From the NCBI GenBank assembly GCA_948146395.1, contig OX411551.1:45790796-45854795 (forward strand): a DNA stretch of 64,000 bases, read 5' to 3'. Each line of letters opens with the position of its first letter. The first letter of the stretch is position 1. The DNA is from Fragum whitleyi. Its lineage: Eukaryota; Mollusca; Bivalvia; Cardiida; Cardiidae. The translations under genes and the position numbers were made by a program. The notes beneath the pieces are model-generated. The model had not been told where the DNA came from. It saw only the letters and a list, made by a program, of their open reading frames with translations, and ran no database searches. This document shows, in pieces, positions 11,891 through 24,539 of this stretch.

Positions 11891-13615
11891 TACGATGATA
11901 TATATTACAACGTATTTACAAAATATTTGAACATGAGTTGGCAATTATTAAGACTGAAACAATATCATTATCAACAGTGACAAAATTGCTGAACATGAGT
12001 AGGCAGTATTAAAATTGAAACAATAGTGTTTATGACATTGTCAATATGTTTGTATATGTATGTGTGTGTGTTTTTTTTACGCTATAATAAGGACTGCAGC
12101 ATATTTGATTATAATACTGCCAATATAATTGTTCAGGAGGGGATGATGTTGAAGATTGATTCAATTTTATTGTTATAGTCATGTTGACTTCTATATTGAG
12201 CAACATTTCGCCGAAAATCTCAGAAATTCCTTGTTATATCATATTTCCAACTGAAACCATGACGAGTTTTGTTTTTCAGAATTTTTGAACGAAAATTATG
12301 ATTTTGTCCGTCCGTCTATATGTTAACTTTCAGCCTTTCATACCTACTTGTGTCTGTATTTAACGGAACGGCGAATTGTATAACCAAAAATAGTACTGAT
12401 TTGCATAGGGGCCGAGTCAAAAGTGTAAGTTTTAAGGGAATTGTTTTAATATATAATCGAGTATTTTTATAAAATTAAGATTGTCGAAGATTATAACTAC
12501 CTTTGGATATCAAATCTGAAAATATTCTCTCTGTTCAGAAACCGTTTGACTAGAAAATGGATAATTGTTTTTACATATTCTGAGATGAACCCTATATCCA
12601 CATGTAAAGACCAAACAAAAAGCATTATTTAACGAAATCGTTGGGAATTTCAAGATGGCAACTTGATGAGAAGGCGTGTATAACGGTAAAAATCATGTGA
12701 AATTTAGGTTTAAGGTGATATGACAATTGATATGCTTATTAGCATGTCCAAATGAGAAATAATGGACATTTCATCTCTCAAATGTTTAGTATAAAACCAC
12801 GTGGTTTTTTTACTATTTGTTTACATTCATTTACAACTAAATAGCCTCCATCACCCCTTGTGTTTAAGAGCGGAAAATCCGAAAATATTATAATTAACAA
12901 GATAGACAAAATCATTATTTTGAAAGCATTTTAAAATAATTTTTGGAATGGTATTGAGCTGAAATTAAGATTCTTCTACATACAAATCCTTCATTCAAAA
13001 GCAATTTTATGTAATTGATGAAAAGGTTGGTCCATACAGAAGTCAAACGGACTATAATACTATGGATCATGTGTGGATGTTTTGCTTAGGTTTTAAGTAG
13101 TCAGCTAACAATCTGATAGTTATAACCCCATATCATGCCCTAGCAGGGTGAAGCCTAAAAAACGGATCGTTGCATTTAAGGTTAAGGTAAATCAGCTTTG
13201 ATTTCTTAATACTAACTTTTATCGATAGTCGATTTATATACCATGGTTTGTTTTACCAGAATTCGACCTCTGTGGAAAAAAATGCTTAGATAACAATAAC
13301 CGAAAAATTGAACAATTGACCAAATATATATTACATTCAATACCGTTATTATTCATTCCTGTGAAAGCACGTGCAAAGATGAATAGGAATACTCAGATTT
13401 TCATTCATCTAAATTGCAAATCAAAATGTTTAAAAGTAACTTGCCAAATTACGTCATGATTTAAGCCACGCCCTGCAAGATGAATAATAACACAGAATAA
13501 CCATCGTCATGGTGAATTAAACCTTAGTAGAAATGAAGTAAAATCAAAGCGCCCAAAGCAATTCATTCATTTATTGTGAGTCAGAAATTATTCTGATGTA
13601 TAAAGAAAAATGATT
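11891..13615. other. No recognised content
   Basis: AT-rich DNA with no open frame of note and no bounded repeat that I can support. Confidence 0.4.
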
Positions 13616-13619
13616 CAGG

Positions 13620-13740
13620 TGGTATAGACTTAGATCATACTGCATATATGTGCTGTCTGATCTTTGTGTATACATTCTGCTAAAGCTGGGATATTTTGTG
13701 TTCAGCACGACAAGGGTTAAAAGCTGAGGCTTTAGCAGTA
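13620..13740. repeat. Hairpin repeat, GATCTTAGTCTATACC family
   Basis: A short palindromic repeat in which a TAGACTTAGATCA-like arm and its mirror TGATCTTTGTGTATAC flank a CATATATG centre. It is followed by a GGGATATT-GTTCAGCACGACAAGGGTTAAA block. Relatives occur at 14215-14325, 16085-16150, 18290-18400 and 54360-54475. Confidence 0.6.
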
Positions 13741-14138
13741 GATGAGTTTAATTACAAATTTATTGTACATGTTTAAAAAAGAAAATACACAATTACATTA
13801 TCATAAATATAAAATAGTTATTCAAGATTACGAAACTAAATCTTGTTTTTTATTTATTTGCCCACTTGGTCATAAGTTGCGATGTGGCTCATCACAAAAC
13901 AATTGTAAATGCCAATAAGTTTAAAGGCTGTTTCACACTGAATAAATTGGTATGGAAATGAAGGGTAATTGCTGTTGTCTTACCTATTTTGAACAAAGTG
14001 GTATTGCCCCGATAACCCCCCCCCCTTATCCCATGCCATAAGCACTGCTGTTGCGGCAGTCAACTACCCATATCTTATTCCTTATCATGCTAGCAAAATT
14101 GTTTTAAAATCAATGCAATGAAAACACTGTATGCACTC

Positions 14139-14140
<2 letters not shown>

Positions 14141-14167
<27 letters not shown>
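14141..14167. repeat. (TA)n microsatellite
   Basis: An uninterrupted TA run of about 26 bp, followed by TG repeats. Confidence 0.9.
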
Positions 14168-14173
<6 letters not shown>

Positions 14174-14214
14174 TTGTATTTGTTTCATTTTTAATATTCT
14201 GAGTTTGAAAAAGA

Positions 14215-14325
14215 AAAATCAGATGGTGTAGACCAAGATCAGACTGCACATATAGGCAGGCTGATCTTTGTCTATACCTCCTGGTAAAGTTGGAATATAC
14301 CAGGCTCTTCATGTCAATGGTTCAT
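14215..14325. repeat. Hairpin repeat, GATCTTAGTCTATACC family
   Basis: Second copy. GTGTAGACCAAGATCAGACT is mirrored by AGGCTGATCTTTGTCTATAC around CATATAGG. Confidence 0.6.
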
Positions 14326-14369
14326 TCGGAATATCGCTTGGACTTTTCTGTAAACTGGAAAGTATATCG

Positions 14370-14815
14370 AGGTCTATTCCGTAGACTCGCCAGAGGTTCC
14401 CGATATGGCAAGGGCACTCGGGAACTCTCGGCGATTCTACGGAATAGACCTCGGGAATAATAAGGGCGCAGCATTGAAAGCGCGTCATATCGCACGTGGG
14501 TTTATATGGCGTCACAAACATAACTAAGGATGACGTTGCGAAAAATAAAATCAACGTAATGTTAGAATTTGGCAAATTATAATTTGAAAACAAAATGCAG
14601 TGTTTTATTGCGTTTTGCTTTCAAATTATAACATGCCAAAATGATCTCCACAGACGATCGGAAAACAATAAAGGAATAAACTACTCTTCAAGCGTATTAA
14701 CCAAAGTACCACCAGGAGCCGAATTACTGAAAAAATTACCAAAAATTACTACACTTACGTCCGAGGTACTTTCCTGGTTACGGAAAAGTCCGATCGATGT
14801 TCCGCATGATGACAA
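14370..14815. mobile_element. Palindrome-centred MITE, copy 2 (inverted, rearranged end)
   Basis: It has the same blocks as 8305-8705 in the opposite direction, with the central palindrome at about 14570-14635. The left end carries two facing copies of the GTCTATTCCGTAGA / TCTACGGAATAGAC segment (14370-14455), suggesting a partial inverted duplication of the terminus. Confidence 0.55.
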
Positions 14816-14869
14816 GGGTACTGAGCCTTCCAGTAGGCTGATCGCCTCAAATTGTAGACGTGTCATTGG

Positions 14870-15960
14870 GAAGATTTATCAAAGGTCAAGGCCACACTTA
14901 ATTCAAACTCGGTGTTAAGCTAGAATTTTTGTCTCGATCATTAGTTCATTTATGGAAGGATAATAAAATAATTGGCCATAGATAGTCACTTAAATTTCTT
15001 TAAAAAAAATGCAAGTCAAACGTTAATGTCTCATTTGAAAGTCAGACTTTTTGATCTCGACATTACCCTTGTTGACCATATTAAAAATCGTCTTCGACAA
15101 CCTTTACGATTGTTTCAGGACGTACATAAGACAAGAAGAAGTCTTAAAGACTCCCGAAAGAGATATTAAACAAACCACTAAGTAGTCCATTAGACAAATA
15201 GCATTCTACTGACATTAAATTGCTCTTAAAAGAACAAACGCACAAGACGGCTTTAGAAACGAATTTTGATGTAGAAGTTGTGCAAGTTTTGAAGGAAATA
15301 TTAGGCCTAACTCGGGTATCTTCGTATATCCATAATTTACAGATTCTTTAAAAAATGTTTTAATCGAAGTGAGTTCATTTTACACAATGCCTCAAGCCAG
15401 TTATGATAATGCAATGGTGCCGAATTCCATAGCATGTTTGTTCCATTGAGGCTCTTTTTCTAGTGAACTATGTAGGGTTTTTTTTCTTGTTGAAATATTT
15501 TCGACAAAATGAAATTTAGATTTATAGGCTATATTATGAAAACTTGTAACTTTTATATGAATTAGTTTATTCCCGAGACCAGAGTTGAGATAGATGTTCG
15601 AACTGCGAGTCAACTTGTGTTTCAATATTTCCAAACAAGTGTTTAAAGAAAAAAAAAACAACAGAAAAGGGAAAAATAATTTTGTTTCTTACATGAACTT
15701 TCTATGACATCTGTTATTAAGACTTGAGCTTTTGTCTTCCACAAGAAATTTAATAAAAGCGAAACCGCGTCATAACCAAAAAATGGAATTCGTCGAAGTT
15801 GAGCATGGATGTTTAGAATTTTCGAATACAATATACATGTATCATTCATTTCTGGGCGAATACAGTCAAAAGTGGTTTAGATTTCCATACTAATACTTAT
15901 GTAAGGAAAACAAGAATACCAAAGTGCCATTACACGACACCGAAAAACTGGGAGTGAGAA
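14870..15960. other. No recognised content
   Basis: No gene or bounded repeat recognised. The short open frames lack motifs. Confidence 0.4.
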
Positions 15961-15966
15961 TAATTC

Positions 15967-16334
15967 CAGTGGCGGAACCAGGGGAGAGGTGGGGGTACCA
16001 GGGGGTTCGTTCCCTGAAGCTCAATTAAGTATCATAATATAATTTCAATTAAGCGCTCTCCTGTTGTTCATGTAGGAAATAAAGCTATGGTAGACAGTAT
16101 AGACTAGGTACGCAGTTGTGGCGTCTGATCTTAGCATATACTGCCTGTCATCCATGATTGATGTTTGTGTTAAAAATACTTGAGCAGTCTTGTTGCTTTG
16201 TAAAAAGAAAATAGGAAATTTGTTTAAATATTTAAATTCAGCTGAATAAGGGTTAAAATTGAGTAAGACTAGGGAAACAAACCCCCTATATTTATGTTCG
16301 AACCCCCTTCATAGATATCCTGGATCCGCCACTG
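15967..16334. mobile_element. hAT-like MITE with nested hairpin repeat
   Basis: The terminal inverted repeats are CAGTGGCGGAACCAGG and, inverted, CAGTGGCGGATCCAGG (15 of 16 match). CAGTGGCGG-type ends are typical of hAT-derived MITEs. A member of the GATCTTAGTCTATACC hairpin family (16085-16150) sits inside. I could not find a clean 8-bp target duplication. Confidence 0.6.
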
Positions 16335-16871
16335 CACTCTGACAATATGCGCAAGGTCAGGTGATTAGGGGCTTAGCACTACCAACCCTTCAGAAATTAC
16401 AATAATAACCGATGATTTCGTTCATGGAGCCATATTTGACATTATCTTCGTGGGGCCCATTAAACACATGACTTTACCTAGTAATCAAGTGCAAAGTGAC
16501 GCTTTCTCAGATAATTTGTCCCAATTTTTTTTATATTTTGTTTCATTTTTGCATAAACGAAGAAGAATAATGGTATTATTTTTTTCGTGTCATATCGATA
16601 AATCTTTCAATGGGTAACAATTCATTTTGCATTACCCGTTTTTCGTACAATGTTTTAGATGCACGAAAATTAGGAAATTAATAACAAATCACTGTTGCAT
16701 GTTTACCATCAATACATCGATAGAATTTGTCACTAAGTTTAGTAGATGTAAAACTAAATGTGATAGAACTTGATCAATTATTTATTTCCTAGTCTCACAA
16801 TATTAGGTTTATGATTCGGACAAAGACTACAAAAGTGCGTAATTCTTGAAAGCTTCCCCGCGCTGATTCGA

Positions 16872-17146
16872 TTGATTGAATGGAGTTTTACGCCGCTTTC
16901 AACATTCTTTCAGTTATATCGCGGCAGCTGGAGCACCTAACAATGGTTTCCTGGTATTTCTCTCACCAGTACAACCACCACATCCTTTCCTAGCCACCAG
17001 CTGCTATCTCACATAGGGCTACGATTATCAACCCATTGGTGAGAGACAAATAGTCGGAAAGAATGAGTGCCGCCGACGGGGATCGAACCCGTGACCTCTG
17101 GACTGACAGTCCGACGCGCTACCAACTGCGCTATGACGCTGGCTCC
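16872..17146 (-). mobile_element. tRNA-derived SINE, family 1, copy 1
   Basis: On the minus strand a tRNA-like head (A box TAGCGCAGTTGGTAGCGC, B box GGTTCGATCCC) is followed by a body. The 3' end is GCGGCGTAAAACTCCATTC plus an AATC-type tail. It is flanked by a perfect 13-bp target-site duplication, CGCGCTGATTCGA (16859-16871 and 17147-17159), which fixes the boundaries. Confidence 0.9.
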
Positions 17147-17274
17147 CGCGCTGATTCGAACTGGAAGTTATCTTCGTGTATACCTAACTTGGTTGTAGCT
17201 TACGGCGCAAACCACGTACAAAGGAAATCGCAGGAGGGAATGTCCGAACTGTAATGAAGTTAAGCTGGTGCACA

Positions 17275-17690
17275 CGGCACGTCGCTCGGACTTTTCCGTA
17301 AACTGTAAAGTACCTCGGACGTAAGTGTAGTAATTTTGAGTAGTTTTTTTTAAGGTTATTCGGCTTCAGGTGGTACTTTGGTCAATACGATTGAAGAAAA
17401 AGCAAATTATTTAAATGTTCTCCGATCATATCATCTATGTAGACCGTTTTGGCATTTTATGAATTGATAACAAAACGCAGAAAAGCACTTCGCTTTGTTA
17501 TCAAATTGTAAATGTCCAGTTTTAACTTTTTGTCTATCTGATTTTCATTTTACTTCTTTTTTCGCAACGTAATTTTCAGTAATGATTCTGACGTCACATT
17601 AATTAACGTGCAATATGACGCGCTTTCATATCTGCGCCCGAATAATTCCGATGTCTATTTCGTGGAATCGCCGAAGGTTGTCGATTGAAG
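17275..17690. mobile_element. Palindrome-centred MITE, copy 3
   Basis: It begins GTCGCTCGGACTTTTCCGTA and carries the central TTGATAACAAAACGCAG palindrome near 17463-17508. It ends with the GGAATCGCCGAAGGTTG block. The orientation matches copy 1. Confidence 0.6.
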
Positions 17691-17756
17691 CTGATGATGA
17701 GGATCCCCCATCAGCTTATCAGGGAAAGGCTACGATATTTCAGCCTATGGTAACCC

Positions 17757-17800
17757 CCCCCCCCCCCCAACATAGACACACACACACACACTCTCACACA
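17757..17800. repeat. C homopolymer and CA microsatellite
   Basis: A run of about 12 C is followed by ACACACACACAC. Simple sequence with no gene. Confidence 0.85.
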
Positions 17801-18289
17801 TAGACCCGCACAACTACAGATCAATTTGACCTTTGATCACACACTTAAACCTGTGTATCTATACTACACTGACACGCCAAAAAAGAGGAATATAGCCTTA
17901 TTTTTAAATCAAGCACGAGACCGAGAGCTAAAGATCATTCAAAGAAGGTGCTTTATGAGACCTAAACCACGAGAATGGGTTTCATGACAATTTATGGAAA
18001 TGAGCCGTATCTATGGAAATGTATGCCGGACTGTATTTAATGGTCAATGCCTTCTCGTTGTAGATCGGATTGTATTCAAATACAGTTAATTTAACAATTA
18101 ATCGCTCGCCAATAAAGACATTGACAACGAATTACATCTTTGTGTCATTTCTTGATTTTTAGCATTCATGCAGGGTGCATGCACATCTAAATGCTTATCT
18201 TGTAGAATGTTAATTTTGTGTGGAACAAAATCTTCCATTTTTCAGACATATCAACCTAATTGGGCCAAATTTTCGCACTATAAATAAGT

Positions 18290-18400
18290 AGAAAGCAGAC
18301 TATTTAGCAAAGATCAGCCTGCATGTCTATGTAGGCTGATCTTAGTCTATGCTGTCTGCAAAAGATTGGTGCACAGAAGTGAACAGCACGAGAAGGACTT
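18290..18400. repeat. Hairpin repeat, GATCTTAGTCTATACC family
   Basis: Fourth copy. GCAAAGATCAGCCTGCATG is mirrored by TAGGCTGATCTTAGTC, followed by GAACAGCACGAGAAGG. Confidence 0.55.
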
Positions 18401-18611
18401 TACGATTACCTCAATAATTCATCATGTCAATGCTTTTAATCATAATTTTAAATTTTTAATTGAATACTGATCATAACCTCATAATGTTATGGAATTATAG
18501 AAGGCCTCAATGTAAATATGTTTTTCTTTTAACTGTTTGTTTAATGACAGCTTCATGGATATACCTTTTTAAAATAGATATATCATTATTATTACTATTA
18601 TTATCATTATA

Positions 18612-18655
<44 letters not shown>
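18612..18655. repeat. (ATT)n microsatellite
   Basis: An ATT repeat of about 15 units preceded by imperfect ATT/ATC units. Confidence 0.9.
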
Positions 18656-19055
18656 CAAAACGAAATGTCATCTTTCCCCTTTTCCCAATATTTTAAAACA
18701 AAGTTTTACCTCTTTCTTTTTGTTGCATCATAGTTTAAGTGATTTTTTTAAAGAAATACACGAATAACATTAGTACACGTAATCCCTCTTAATTATATAA
18801 TTATAAAATATCACGATACTGTTATGTTGTATATCGTGGCAGAAATATGCCACCATACTCAGCAGGACCGAAAAGGAAACGTGATATAACAGACCTATAG
18901 CTTTTAAATTCTTTTAAGCATAATTAATAATATTTTCATTAAAGCGTGTTTAACAGACATGGCCATATACATATATGAGCCACTGCACAACAATTTATAT
19001 AGATTTGTGCAAAATAAAATACAATACAGTTTTGGTAGGAATGGGAAAGTAAATA

Positions 19056-19671
19056 TCACACGTGCGCTACTCCATTATTTGACAGTCTGTTAAATTCCCT
19101 GGTTCTGGCTAAAATAGTACTAGAATCAGTAGAACTGTTATCACTGTCGTCTTCACATTGTACCAAATAACGTGCTTTAACCATGTTTAGAAGCATACGT
19201 CGTTCCATAACTCTCTCACGCGCCTCCATCACTTCTGCTTTACGTTGGTAACGTTCTCGGTGTTTTCTGTAAATGAAAAAAAAATAATATAAAAAGTTGT
19301 TTTGACTCTAGAGCATAGTCTTAAAGTTCTATCGTGAATACCACACATGATGCCTGGCAGAATAAATTTTGAATTTTTTCAGCTTTAAAAGAGCCATTGC
19401 AAGACATTTCAAACAATTTCGCATCTGCGCGATGTATCGATATTACAGAACTCGGATACTCGGCATCAGACAGTGCCAGGTTAGTATAAATTTAAAACAA
19501 ATAAGTTTGTGAATAAGCCATGTTCAAACTCAACAACAAATTTACCTGTGATAACAATAAAAGTTGACAACCAATAGAACCAGACAAACAATCGTAATAA
19601 TGATGTAAGGCAACCATATCAATGACGTAGATCCATAGGGCCTATTCTGATGACGTAATATTTATTGCCAT
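19056..19671 (-). pseudogene. Small single-pass membrane protein gene, copy A (last two exons; N-terminus probably broken)
   Basis: Two exons on the minus strand match copy B at 58880-62275. The last exon is 19056-19266, with an acceptor in ...CTGT at its high end and a TGA stop at 19056-19058. It encodes a basic, charged tail ending RLSNNGVAHV. The preceding exon (from 19546 upward, donor CACAG|GTAAAT) encodes a hydrophobic segment (LIWLPYIIITIVCLVLLVV). The intron is 279 bp. Upstream, an ATG at 19669-19671 begins a frame related to copy B (N-I-T-S-S-E) but meets TAG: compared with copy B there are seven extra bases (GGCCCTA) around 19638-19644. The last exon differs from copy B at 8 of about 210 bases, 6 of them synonymous, which is more constraint than expected of an old pseudogene. 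A different 5' exon or recent breakage would explain both facts. The family is not recognised. Confidence 0.6.
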
Positions 19672-21940
19672 GTATATTTATTTCTTTTCCTTCCTTTTTT
19701 CTAGTAAAAAGTTCTTCAAATTAGGCCTACAACATCACGTTGGGTAGTAAACGACTAAGACGGCCTTTTATTTTCTACTATAATGATTTACATGTATATG
19801 AAAAATTACAATGTTCTTTGAAGAGGCGTGCAGAACTCCCATTCTTAATTCTTGTAGTTGGAATACTTGTCTACTCAACAACAGAAATAAAACACCAGAC
19901 ACTTGAATTCTTAGATAGGCCTATATCTTTTCCAAAATATAAAGTTTGGAAGAATGATATGGAACAATATAAGATCACAAGAAAAACAAAACTTAGTTAT
20001 TTTTCAACATTTTGTAGCGAAAAAAGGTACAGGGTTTTTCAAAACGAACCAGATCAGATATTGTCGAGTCGATGTTAGGACTCTATCGAATCGGATGCGA
20101 AATTGTCAAGATGAAGCTTATGTTTTTATTTAAGATACTGAGTCTACCCGCGCATTGTATTTCAAAAGAAATCTTTACATGTAAATATAATATGTACACA
20201 TCCAATAAACAAAGTGTACGATTAGGATTCATACCAGATATTTGCAAAATACTATCAAAGTACAGCCTATCTATTTCAGCGATAACGTTTTACCGAATAA
20301 ATCTGTGTGGAAAAGAACCATTAGTAGTGCAATATATGGGAAAGAAGAACAGCTATGGGAACAACGTTTAACTATTAATCAAGAATTTATGCTTTCTAAA
20401 GTGTTACATCCTGAAATACATCAAAGTATAGTTTACACGGTGTCTAATTCAAGTGTCTTTAGATAGATTCAGAATGATATTGCCAAACTATGGACAAGAC
20501 CAATCCATTTTATAGAAAATTTGTGCGAGATCTGTAATATGATAATCAATAGAACATCATTTGTCACAATGCAAGAAAACAGAGATTTTCAGGGCTGAAT
20601 TTTTCAGAGAGGTAAGGTCTGTCTTCGGCAGTTCGCTTGCAGAAGAGCTTTCATCTCTGTATAATTTTGCACTGACCCTTCGTATTATGGGAGCTTCATT
20701 AACCCCCGATGCTTGACAAAAATACAGAGGAGTCCTTTTTGAAAGTATCTTTTCAATATATTGCTGAGTTTATAAAAGCGTATTAAATAATAATAATAAC
20801 AACAATAAATCATGTAGTAGTTTAACATAGCCATCGGTCTATGCAGCTCACATCCGCAGATTGCACTGACGCATGCATGTGTGCATGTAGTATGGCATGT
20901 GTGATTGCACGTTTGCGTTGATGTGCATGTAAATATGTAAGTTTTAGAGAATGCGTATGTATACACAAGAAATTGTTCTATATAAAGGGCATGTTGCTAT
21001 GCCTTCCCACGATTTGTATAACAATTTATATTATTAATGCACCAATTTTGTTTAATGCACATTTTTATGTTAAAATATCATTTTGTACTATGCAATATCT
21101 TCTGTATTGGAGGCAATAAATAGTTGTATTGTATTGTATTGTATACCAAAAAATGTTAACCAATCATTGATTTGTAATAGAAAGGATAATACCGTATACA
21201 TACACAGTGAAGAGTTACAAACTCATTGAGGCGAGACCCCCCCCCCCCCCCCAATCAAAATTTTGAAATAAAAGTCAATTCTTATTGCCCAGTAAAAGTA
21301 AATAGTGCGTGAGTTCATGTGCAAAAATCCCCTCAAAGAATGTCTGACATGTGTATTTTTTAAATTAACCAAGAGTAATCCTAGACATGGCTGTTCATTT
21401 GCTCTTCATGCAGCCTCGATCTGGCTTCCAACCTCAGGTTTTCGCGCTTTTTTTATGTATATACTCATTACAAGTTCGTTTCTGAAATTGATTTTTTTTA
21501 ATTATTCGAAACTCGTCCAGTCGGTGGAAAAGTAGGTAATGGTATAATTCTAAGAAGGGATTCGCAAAAAAGTCAATATTGGCATGAGCTATATGCACCA
21601 TAACATTGACTAGGTTACGGGGGTTACCTCTGGCTATCGCTAATGGAGGATTCGATACACGGCTCAAATACACCATCTTTGTGGTTCACTGCCATCACTA
21701 GTCACCGAAAGCCTGAAAAATCGTTACCTAGAGAGTAAAGAATGTCATGTTATAACACATTACACTCAGCCTCCCCATCCTGTCAGCATTCCAAGTACAG
21801 CACTGAGAGTTGAAAAAAGCGATGGTTTGGCCTAGCAATAGTCGACCCTCATGGTAGGTTCGATTTTAACTACACAAATAAACCAGTTCAATTTAACTAA
21901 GGGCGATGAAGTTCCCTTATTCAATTCTTTCAGAACCACC
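19672..21940. other. No recognised gene; upstream or intronic DNA of copy A
   Basis: No family motif in the open frames. It probably includes intron or upstream sequence of the minus-strand gene copy, given that homology with copy B resumes at 23.3-23.7 kb. A C homopolymer lies at about 21238-21252 and GTATT repeats near 21125-21145. Confidence 0.4.
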
Positions 21941-21948
21941 AAACTCGA

Positions 21949-22221
21949 TTGATTGAATGGGGTTTTACGCCGCTTTCAACATTATTTCAGTTATATCGCG
22001 GCGGCTGGAGCACCTAACAATGGATTCCTGGTATTTCTCACGCCAGTACTACCATTACATCCTTTCCTAGCCTCCAGCTACTATCTCACATAGATCTACG
22101 ATTATCGACCCATTGGTGAGAGACAAATAGTCGGAAAGAATGAGTGCCGCATTCGGGGATCGAACCCGTGACTTCTTGTTTGACAGTCCGACGCGCTACC
22201 AACTGCGCTATGACGGCGGCT
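21949..22221 (-). mobile_element. tRNA-derived SINE, family 1, copy 2
   Basis: Same family as 16872-17146, with a matching tRNA-like head, body and GCGGCGTAAAAC 3' end. It is flanked by a perfect 14-bp target-site duplication, ACCACCAAACTCGA (21935-21948 and 22222-22235). Confidence 0.9.
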
Positions 22222-22235
22222 ACCACCAAACTCGA

Positions 22236-23140
22236 AGACTTAGCTGTATCCGATAATTGTCTACAAGGATTTCGTTACCATCTTTATATGCTGTATTAGG
22301 AATAAATCTTACAAAAATTGTGTACCTAGTGACCAACCAAAATAAAGTAATATCAAATCAGCAAATCGGTCCATATTAGGATAGGATCATTTCTCATTGA
22401 AAGGTGATACGTTACTTTTGTTATTCAGTATAAAATGATTTTAGCAACATAAAAATGACCTTTACTTCTACTAGATTAACACTTACCATTACCTTCCAAA
22501 ACAGCACCAGACAAAAGTCAGCTCTAAACGTCTATATTTTTCCTATTACAGTCCATCTTGCTCGAGGGACTACGTCTATCAAGGGACCATTTTAAGCGAC
22601 CGTTTTTCAAAAACCCCGTCTTTAAATAAAAATACCTTAAAGCCTCATCTAAGAAGACAGCTTAAGTCTGAAAACTATTAAAGTAAATCCCATTTTGTTA
22701 AAGCTTATTCGAATCGTCTCAATGAAACGATTCTATAGAGTTCTGACAAGTTAAGATTATCGGGAAATTCGCAAAAGTACGTTTTCAATAATGTTTCTTA
22801 GTTGTAAATAAAACGCGCACTTAACGACCATTCTCATAAACGACCGCTTTTTCATCGTCCCATGAGTAGTTGCTTACAGTTAGTTACATCGTTAAATTGA
22901 CATTTACTTCTATTAAAACCACTCTAAGTGGCTCACTCAGCTCTCCCTTCATCCATTTCAAACACTCACTGAAACCATTCAAAAACGCTGAAAATTACTG
23001 AAAAAATGGATCAAGAATTTCCTTTAAAGGAATAAAACAAGAACCAAGTCGCGATTTCACATAATTATTTGAAATTTTAAGCGTCTGATTGGCTTTTTGA
23101 GTAATTGGATGCTATTCAAAAAACTTTCATGTTTATTTTA
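22236..23140. other. No recognised gene; repeat fragments
   Basis: Includes a stretch (about 22875-23045) with CACTCACT and TTCATTCAAA phrases shared with 23215-23310, 27765-27860, 55550-55650 and 56145-56230. This is a dispersed repeat family without clear ends. Confidence 0.4.
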
Positions 23141-23146
23141 TTAAAA

Positions 23147-23210
23147 GGAGGTAATACATATCGCTAATTTTGTTCATCTTGAACAAAATTAGCGATATTG
23201 GATTACCTCC
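23147..23210. repeat. Perfect-type hairpin, GGAGGTAAT/ATTACCTCC
   Basis: The two arms (GGAGGTAATACATATCGCTA and its mirror) enclose a very short loop around GTTCATCTTGAAC. A diverged relative is at 56087-56141. It is followed by the CACTCATT-rich repeat. It is likely the end or core of a MITE. Confidence 0.65.
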
Positions 23211-23309
23211 CTTTATTTTCACCCGAACCCACTCATCACACTCATTCAATTTCATTCAAAAAATCATTCAAAAATTATCCCTCTTGTCAATTTCATTGTG
23301 TTGTTAACT

Positions 23310-23695
23310 GTATTACATGTTTACTATTTAATTAAAATTCAGTATCACCCAATAGCCATATACAACGAGTTGATATTTATAATAACTTTTTAACACCGAT
23401 CTACTTCTTACGGTCGTATTATCTGATGTTTCATGACACAAGGCAGAGTCTTTCTTCCTTTAATATTTGATTTTGTCTGCAAGACGACGGTTCGTGTATA
23501 TACCTGGCCTTGACCAATGGCACCAATATACATCATTAGGTGTTCGTAATTAGAGACTTATTCAGTTTTGATCGGAAACACTAACACATAATAGTAATTG
23601 GATTTAGTGGTATTCTTGGAATTGTATAATCTTGACTATGTTGTATCGATTCTATTTTCGTGAGACAACATCTTTACCGAGGAAAAGCGAACTTT
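23310..23695 (-). promoter_or_regulatory. Segment homologous to the region upstream of gene copy B
   Basis: Read on the minus strand, this matches 57560-57905 over several hundred bases with moderate divergence. Shared blocks include AGGCAGAGTCTTTCTTCC (in copy B as its mirror), the CGTAAGAAGTAGATCGGTG block and GTAGTAATTGGATTT-like text. Because it lies upstream of the membrane-protein gene in both copies, it is likely 5' flank or untranslated first exon. The homology is broken at about 23310 by the CACTCATT repeat. Confidence 0.5.
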
Positions 23696-23699
23696 AGGG

Positions 23700-24535
23700 G
23701 ATGAAAAATTTTGAATAGTTCTTTGGTATTTCTAAATAGTCCTGCTTTGTATCTAGCGAATACGAAAGTGAATGTAAAAAAGATAATAAGTAATTTAATG
23801 ACATCTATGAGCTTTGTTTCAGACATATGCAATCTACCAATTGAGATTGATTTATGCTGCTATCGATATACTCGGAGTAAGCTTTCTTCGAGTTGCATTT
23901 TAACGAAAACTGTCAACTGCAAAGTGCAAGTTTCCTTGAACCGACAAAAAAATTAAGAGAAGAGTTACTCTCCTCGAATTAGTTACTGATGTGAACTTTT
24001 TATGACATCTGTCATTCAGTATATGGCTCTTGTCTTTCGTGCGTAATTTAATAAGACAAAACCCGAGTCGTATGAAGAAGCGGGCCATTTGTTGTTGAGA
24101 AATCAATTCCAGCTCAGGAAATTCTCCCGAAGAAAATTGAATCGTTCTCGTGCAGTTCACGACACGGGATTGATATCGATGGTTCAGTGCGAAAAAGTTC
24201 TAACTGAATGTAATTTTTGGTGTGAGAAATTGTAAGGAATCCATTGTTTGGCGCTCCAGCCTCCGCGAAATGACTGAACAAGAGCACCGCATACGGCTGC
24301 AGGTGCTGTTAAATGAATAAAATCTAAGTTAAAAAAAGGGGGCATAACTCCTACAAAAATCACAGTAACCCCCTTGATAGTCAAGATAGCTCTTGTGATG
24401 GTGAAAAGCACACGCCAAATTTCATGAAGATATCTTCAATAACAACAGAGATATGACCAAGCTTATAGTTTGCATGCCTACGCCAACACTTATGCCAAAA
24501 CCAACGCGAACGACACTAAGGTAATCATAAAACCT
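23700..24535. other. No recognised content
   Basis: No gene recognised. 24330-24440 carries phrases (GGGGGCATAACTCC, CCAAATTTCATGAAGAT) resembling other dispersed tandem-repeat families. Confidence 0.35.
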
Positions 24536-24539
24536 TGGG

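Noticed and set aside
17050..17146. Apparent tRNA genes at the SINE heads (also 11690-11764, 22140-22221, 52825-52905, 55130-55205, 56314-56385)
   Set aside because: A and B boxes are present, but the acceptor stems pair poorly and each is followed by a SINE body and flanked by target duplications. They are SINE heads, not tRNA genes.
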